64,000 bases of DNA from Stomorhina lunata (taxonomy: Eukaryota; Arthropoda; Insecta; Diptera; Rhiniidae): assembly GCA_933228675.1 (NCBI GenBank), contig OW121744.1, forward strand, positions 100,014,813 to 100,078,812. Direction: 5' to 3'. The translations under genes and the position numbers were made by a program. Below the pieces are notes generated by a model that did no database searches, had not been told where the DNA came from, and worked only from the letters and a program-made list of their open reading frames with translations. Numbering within the stretch: position 1 is the stretch's first letter; each line of letters begins with the position of its first letter. Shown here piece by piece: positions 60,944 through 64,000 of this stretch.

Positions 60944-62020
60944 TTAGTTATTAAAAATGATATCCCGCAAGTGGTGGCCATATTCTGCTTCGCACAAATG
61001 TGCTCTTTCCAACACATTTTCCATGACCTTTCGCAAAACTTCCGGTGGTATGTTGTTAATTTCTTCTCGAATATTGGTTTTTAACTCCTCAATAGTCCTA
61101 GGCTTATTAACATAAACTTTTCCTTTTAAATAGCCCCAAAGAAAACAGTCTGGAACGGTTAAATCCGGGGACCGCGGAGGCCAATTAAAATTGCTGTTAC
61201 GAGAAATTATTCTTTCACCAAAGATGTCGCGTAAAAGAGTCATTGTGGCCCTCGCAGTGTGCGCTGTGGCTCCATCCTGTTGGAACCATATTTGCGGATG
61301 GTTTTCCACGGCTGGCCTTACAAAATTTTGCAACATGGCCCGATATCGATCACCATTGACGGAAATGGCGACACCTAGTTCATTTTCAAAAAAAAATGGG
61401 CTAATGATCCTTTCTGAAGAAACACCGCACCAAACGGTACACTTAACAGGGTGCAATTGTCGTTGATGAAGTACTCTCGGGTTTTCCGTAGCCCATATCC
61501 TACAGTTTTGCTTGTTAACGAACCCATTTAATTGAAAATGGGCTTCGTCACTCATTATTAAGTTATGAATAAAATTTGGATTCTCTTGTGCTTTTTGCTG
61601 GAAATAAATTGCATAGTCAAGTCGTTGCTGGTAATCTGTTGGTTTCAATTCTTGGACAAGTTGAATTTTGTATGGAAACAATCCTATGGTGTGCAAAATT
61701 CGCTGCAGCGACGTTCTTGAGAGGCCCAGTTGTGACGAACGTCTCCTGGTTGATGTTTCTGGATCCTCCCGAATACTCTCCTGTACCACTTGAATATTGT
61801 CAGCCGTGTGGACAGTTCGGTGTCTGCCGGGACCAGGAAGGTTCCTTACTGCTCCTTGTTCTCGAAAATTTGCAACCAGACGGTTTATTGTTGACTGAGA
61901 GGGTGCAACCCGCACATTAAATTGACGACGGTATGCACGCTGAGTCAACACAATGGACCGTTGATTTGAAAAGTAAATTTCAACAATTTGGGCACGTTGT
62001 TCAGTTGTGTATTGCTCCAT
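60944..62020 (-). CDS. Transposase, IS630-Tc1-mariner superfamily, DD41D type
   Basis: 358 residues from the ATG at 62020, usual length for the superfamily. It binds the terminal repeats, excises the element and reinserts it at TA. N-terminal helix-turn-helix at 4-55 (EQRAQIVEIYFSNQRSIVLT), a GPGRHR linker at 63-68, second helix-turn-helix about 75-112. Catalytic core: Asp158 in MSDEAHF, Asp249 in FQQDGATAH, Asp291 in SPDLTVPDCFLWG. By my count 41 residues separate the last two, the spacing that defines the DD41D (rosa) group first described from fruit flies. No stop, frameshift or lost catalytic residue. Family placement rests on spacing and motifs only. Confidence 0.93.
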   Translation of the reverse strand: MEQYTTEQRAQIVEIYFSNQRSIVLTQRAYRRQFNVRVAPSQSTINRLVANFREQGAVRNLPGPGRHRTVHTADNIQVVQESIREDPETSTRRRSSQLGLSRTSLQRILHTIGLFPYKIQLVQELKPTDYQQRLDYAIYFQQKAQENPNFIHNLIMSDEAHFQLNGFVNKQNCRIWATENPRVLHQRQLHPVKCTVWCGVSSERIISPFFFENELGVAISVNGDRYRAMLQNFVRPAVENHPQIWFQQDGATAHTARATMTLLRDIFGERIISRNSNFNWPPRSPDLTVPDCFLWGYLKGKVYVNKPRTIEELKTNIREEINNIPPEVLRKVMENVLERAHLCEAEYGHHLRDIIFNN

Positions 62021-62082
62021 TATAAATTATCCAAGTCTTCTTTACAAAATACTGAAAAGAAAAGTAAAAAAAAATTATAATA

Positions 62083-62131
62083 AAAAAGTTATAAGGAATT
62101 CACACCACTTCGGTCTTTCTGGGCCATCCTG
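62083..62131 (-). repeat. Terminal inverted repeat, transposase 5' side
   Basis: Partner of 60831-60879. The transposase ATG lies about 60 bases inside it. Confidence 0.9.
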
Positions 62132-62133
62132 TA

Positions 62134-62752
62134 TTTAAGCAGTTGATAGAAAAAAAAGCAGTTTAAGCATTCTTCTCTACTAGCATTAGTATTAGTACTA
62201 GTTATAGTATTTGTTATACTCTATTCTCTAGCCCATGTCTTAATATGAGTTATCATATAAATTTTAAAATATATCTTAGTCTATACCTTTGATTTATTAT
62301 TTTCAGGACAATTGCTTCTATTCTTCATTATCTATCTATAATATTAATACGCAAGCACCCATTTATTATCCCCCTTTTACGCCTTAATTATACACTCATT
62401 TCTGGAAAATTTTATACCATTTGAAAGGTATTTTTCCTTAGATCAGACGAATCTATATTTTATTAAAATCGGTTCAGTTTTAAAAAATCGGTTTGGTATT
62501 CAAAAATCTTACTAACACAATAAAGAAAAATCACATGCATATGAAATTCATTATTAAGAATCAAACAAAAGAAATTGTATGCAAACATGTTTTTTTTTTT
62601 GTTTTTATTATTTTTGGTGAGTGATGAGAATAAAAGAGTATATTTGTGGGGAGATAGTGGTAGACAAAGACAAAAATAAAGAGTTTTTCTTTACAATTAA
62701 ATAAATGTTTTTGTTTTGTAAAATAATAGCAACAAAAATTATTGGTATTGTT
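62134..62752. other. Unique AT-rich spacer
   Basis: Single-copy DNA with low-complexity stretches (ATTAGTATTAGTACTAG near 62185; poly-T at 62590-62600). No gene seen. Confidence 0.5.
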
Positions 62753-62903
62753 TTTATACCCACCATCAAAAAGAATGGGGGGTATATTGAGATTGTCATT
62801 CCGCTTGTAATTTCCTTAATATTGGTTCAAAAATCAAAAACGATATATATTCTGAATCCTTATGAAATTCTAAGACGATTGAGCTATGTCCGTCTGTCTG
62901 TCC

Positions 62904-62937
<34 letters not shown>

Positions 62938-64000
62938 TGAAATCACGATAACGTCTAAACGAAAAGAGCTAGCTAACTGAAACTTAGCAAAAACATTCTT
63001 TATCTATGAGAAAACTTTGGTATTGAAATTGGGCAAAATCGGTTAGGATTTGGCCATAGCTCCCGTATAACCTCGTCTAGGCTAATCGCTTATTTGCTAA
63101 TAAATGACAAATTATGACAGTTAAAATTTGGTATCTAGAAGTTTTAGATAAGCACTAGGCAGCATATAAAATTTCATTGAAATCGGTTCACATTTAGCCA
63201 TAGCTCCCATACAAAAAACTTACGAAAACAGGCTAAATTTCACCCAAAATACACTTAAATGCCAATAAATCTAAAAGTTTAACAGGTATAACCACTAAAT
63301 TTGGCACAAGAAAGTCTTATATCTATGCCAGCCAGTGTGCAAAATTTTGTCACAATCGGTCACTATTTGACCTAGCTCCCATATAAAAAACTTACGAAAA
63401 CACAAAAATTCAAAAAGAAAAGGGGATTTATGTCCGTCTGTACGTCAGATAAAATCGTGATAGCTCCTTAACTACAAGAGCTAGTAAGACTTAATTAAGC
63501 ACAAAGAAGTCTTATGTCAATGCCAGCCAGTGTGCAAAATTTCGTCACAATCGGTCACCATTTGACCATAGCTCCCATATAAAAAACTTATGGAAACACA
63601 AAAATACATAAAGAAAAGGTTGTTTATGTCCGTCTGTCCGTCAGATAAAAGCACGATAGCGCCTTAACGAAAAGAGCTAGAGGGACAAAATTTTACAAAA
63701 GTATTTTGGATATCTTGAAAAAGATGTGTGTTGAAAATGGACAAAATCGGTTCAAATTTAGTTAGAGCTCCCATATAACCCCGATCCGGGAAACACATTA
63801 ATGCTGATAAATTGAATACAATTGTAATAGCTATGACGATTAAATTTAAAATAGGGAAGTTTTATGCAATTTTTGATCAGTTTATCAAATTTTATAGGAA
63901 TCAGTCCATATTTGACTTTAGCTTTCATGTGAAAAACACTCACGGAAACCAAAAATTTTAGCAAAGGCCAGTTAAAAGCTATTAAATTAGAAACTATGAT
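62753..64000 (+). mobile_element. Dispersed repeat A, second long copy, cut by window end
   Basis: Begins TATACCCACCATCAAAAAG and continues with TGAGATTGTCATTCCG, a TCTG/TCCG run (62889-62937), and modules with CATAGCTCCCATATAAAAAA and CGGTCAC. It is the reverse complement of the copy at 52413-54257, so the two face opposite ways about 8.5 kb apart. Open frames inside (62705-62980, 63758-63964) are not genes. Confidence 0.78.

Larger units (their letters stand above)
60831..62131 (-). mobile_element. Intact mariner-type DNA transposon, DD41D (rosa-like)
   Basis: 1301 bp bounded by TA on both sides (60829-60830, 62132-62133). Terminal inverted repeats of about 49 bp (60831-60879 and 62083-62131) begin CAGGGTGGCCCAGAAAG on the left and CAGGATGGCCCAGAAAG on the right, with only two differences noted. 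One uninterrupted transposase gene fills the interior. Complete termini plus open ORF suggest that it is young and may still move. Confidence 0.93.

Noticed and set aside
61191..61920. Plus-strand open frames of 91 and 114 codons
   Set aside because: Antisense to the transposase, whose catalytic motifs identify the real strand.

Overview
The window is 64 kb of AT-rich insect DNA, most likely from a calyptrate fly (blowfly or house-fly relatives). The evidence is the gypsy-type errantivirus, the DD41D mariner-type transposon, the jockey/CR1-like LINE, and a dispersed repeat (positions near 52.4-54.3 kb and 62.8-64 kb) that I recognise from memory as a common type in muscoid fly genomes; none of this was searched. 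I see no complete host gene, rRNA or functional tRNA. The only possible host coding piece is a 21-nt micro-exon candidate at 60467-60487, so the region may be a giant intron or heterochromatin.

Layout. From 1 to 9.8 kb there are arrays of 30-33-bp satellites built round a TTTTCTATAGAAAA palindrome, then a 20-bp satellite built round the GACTATATATAGTC palindrome. An intact errantivirus (9826-17547, minus strand) with apparently identical LTRs sits inside that 20-bp satellite, which resumes at 17552. From 19.9 to 34.2 kb a 31-bp satellite containing CTTCCTATCGTCAA occurs in at least six blocks whose orientation alternates. From 34.2 to 35.4 kb, 43.9 to 47.0 kb and 48.4 to 49.6 kb there is a second 31-bp family based on TTCCTATTTTTATAGGAA. 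Between them lie a (TCTG)n microsatellite (36.7 kb) and a very uniform 11-bp satellite of about 3.7 kb (38.8-42.5 kb).

From 50.8 kb on, transposons dominate: a possible MITE carrying tRNA-like B boxes, two inverted copies of the dispersed repeat, and a nested stack in which a hAT-like element (54624-60223, 8-bp target duplication) contains a dispersed repeat, which in turn contains a 5'-truncated LINE and a 132-bp tandem repeat with CTCF-like cores. An intact DD41D mariner-type transposon follows at 60831-62131.

How the parts relate: the working genes all belong to selfish elements. The errantivirus encodes Gag, Pol (by a probable -1 frameshift) and Env (probably from a spliced RNA). The mariner-type element encodes one transposase between matching inverted repeats. 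The LINE has endonuclease and reverse transcriptase domains but lacks its 5' end. The satellites supply TATA-rich palindromic targets, and the errantivirus duplicated TATA within one of them.
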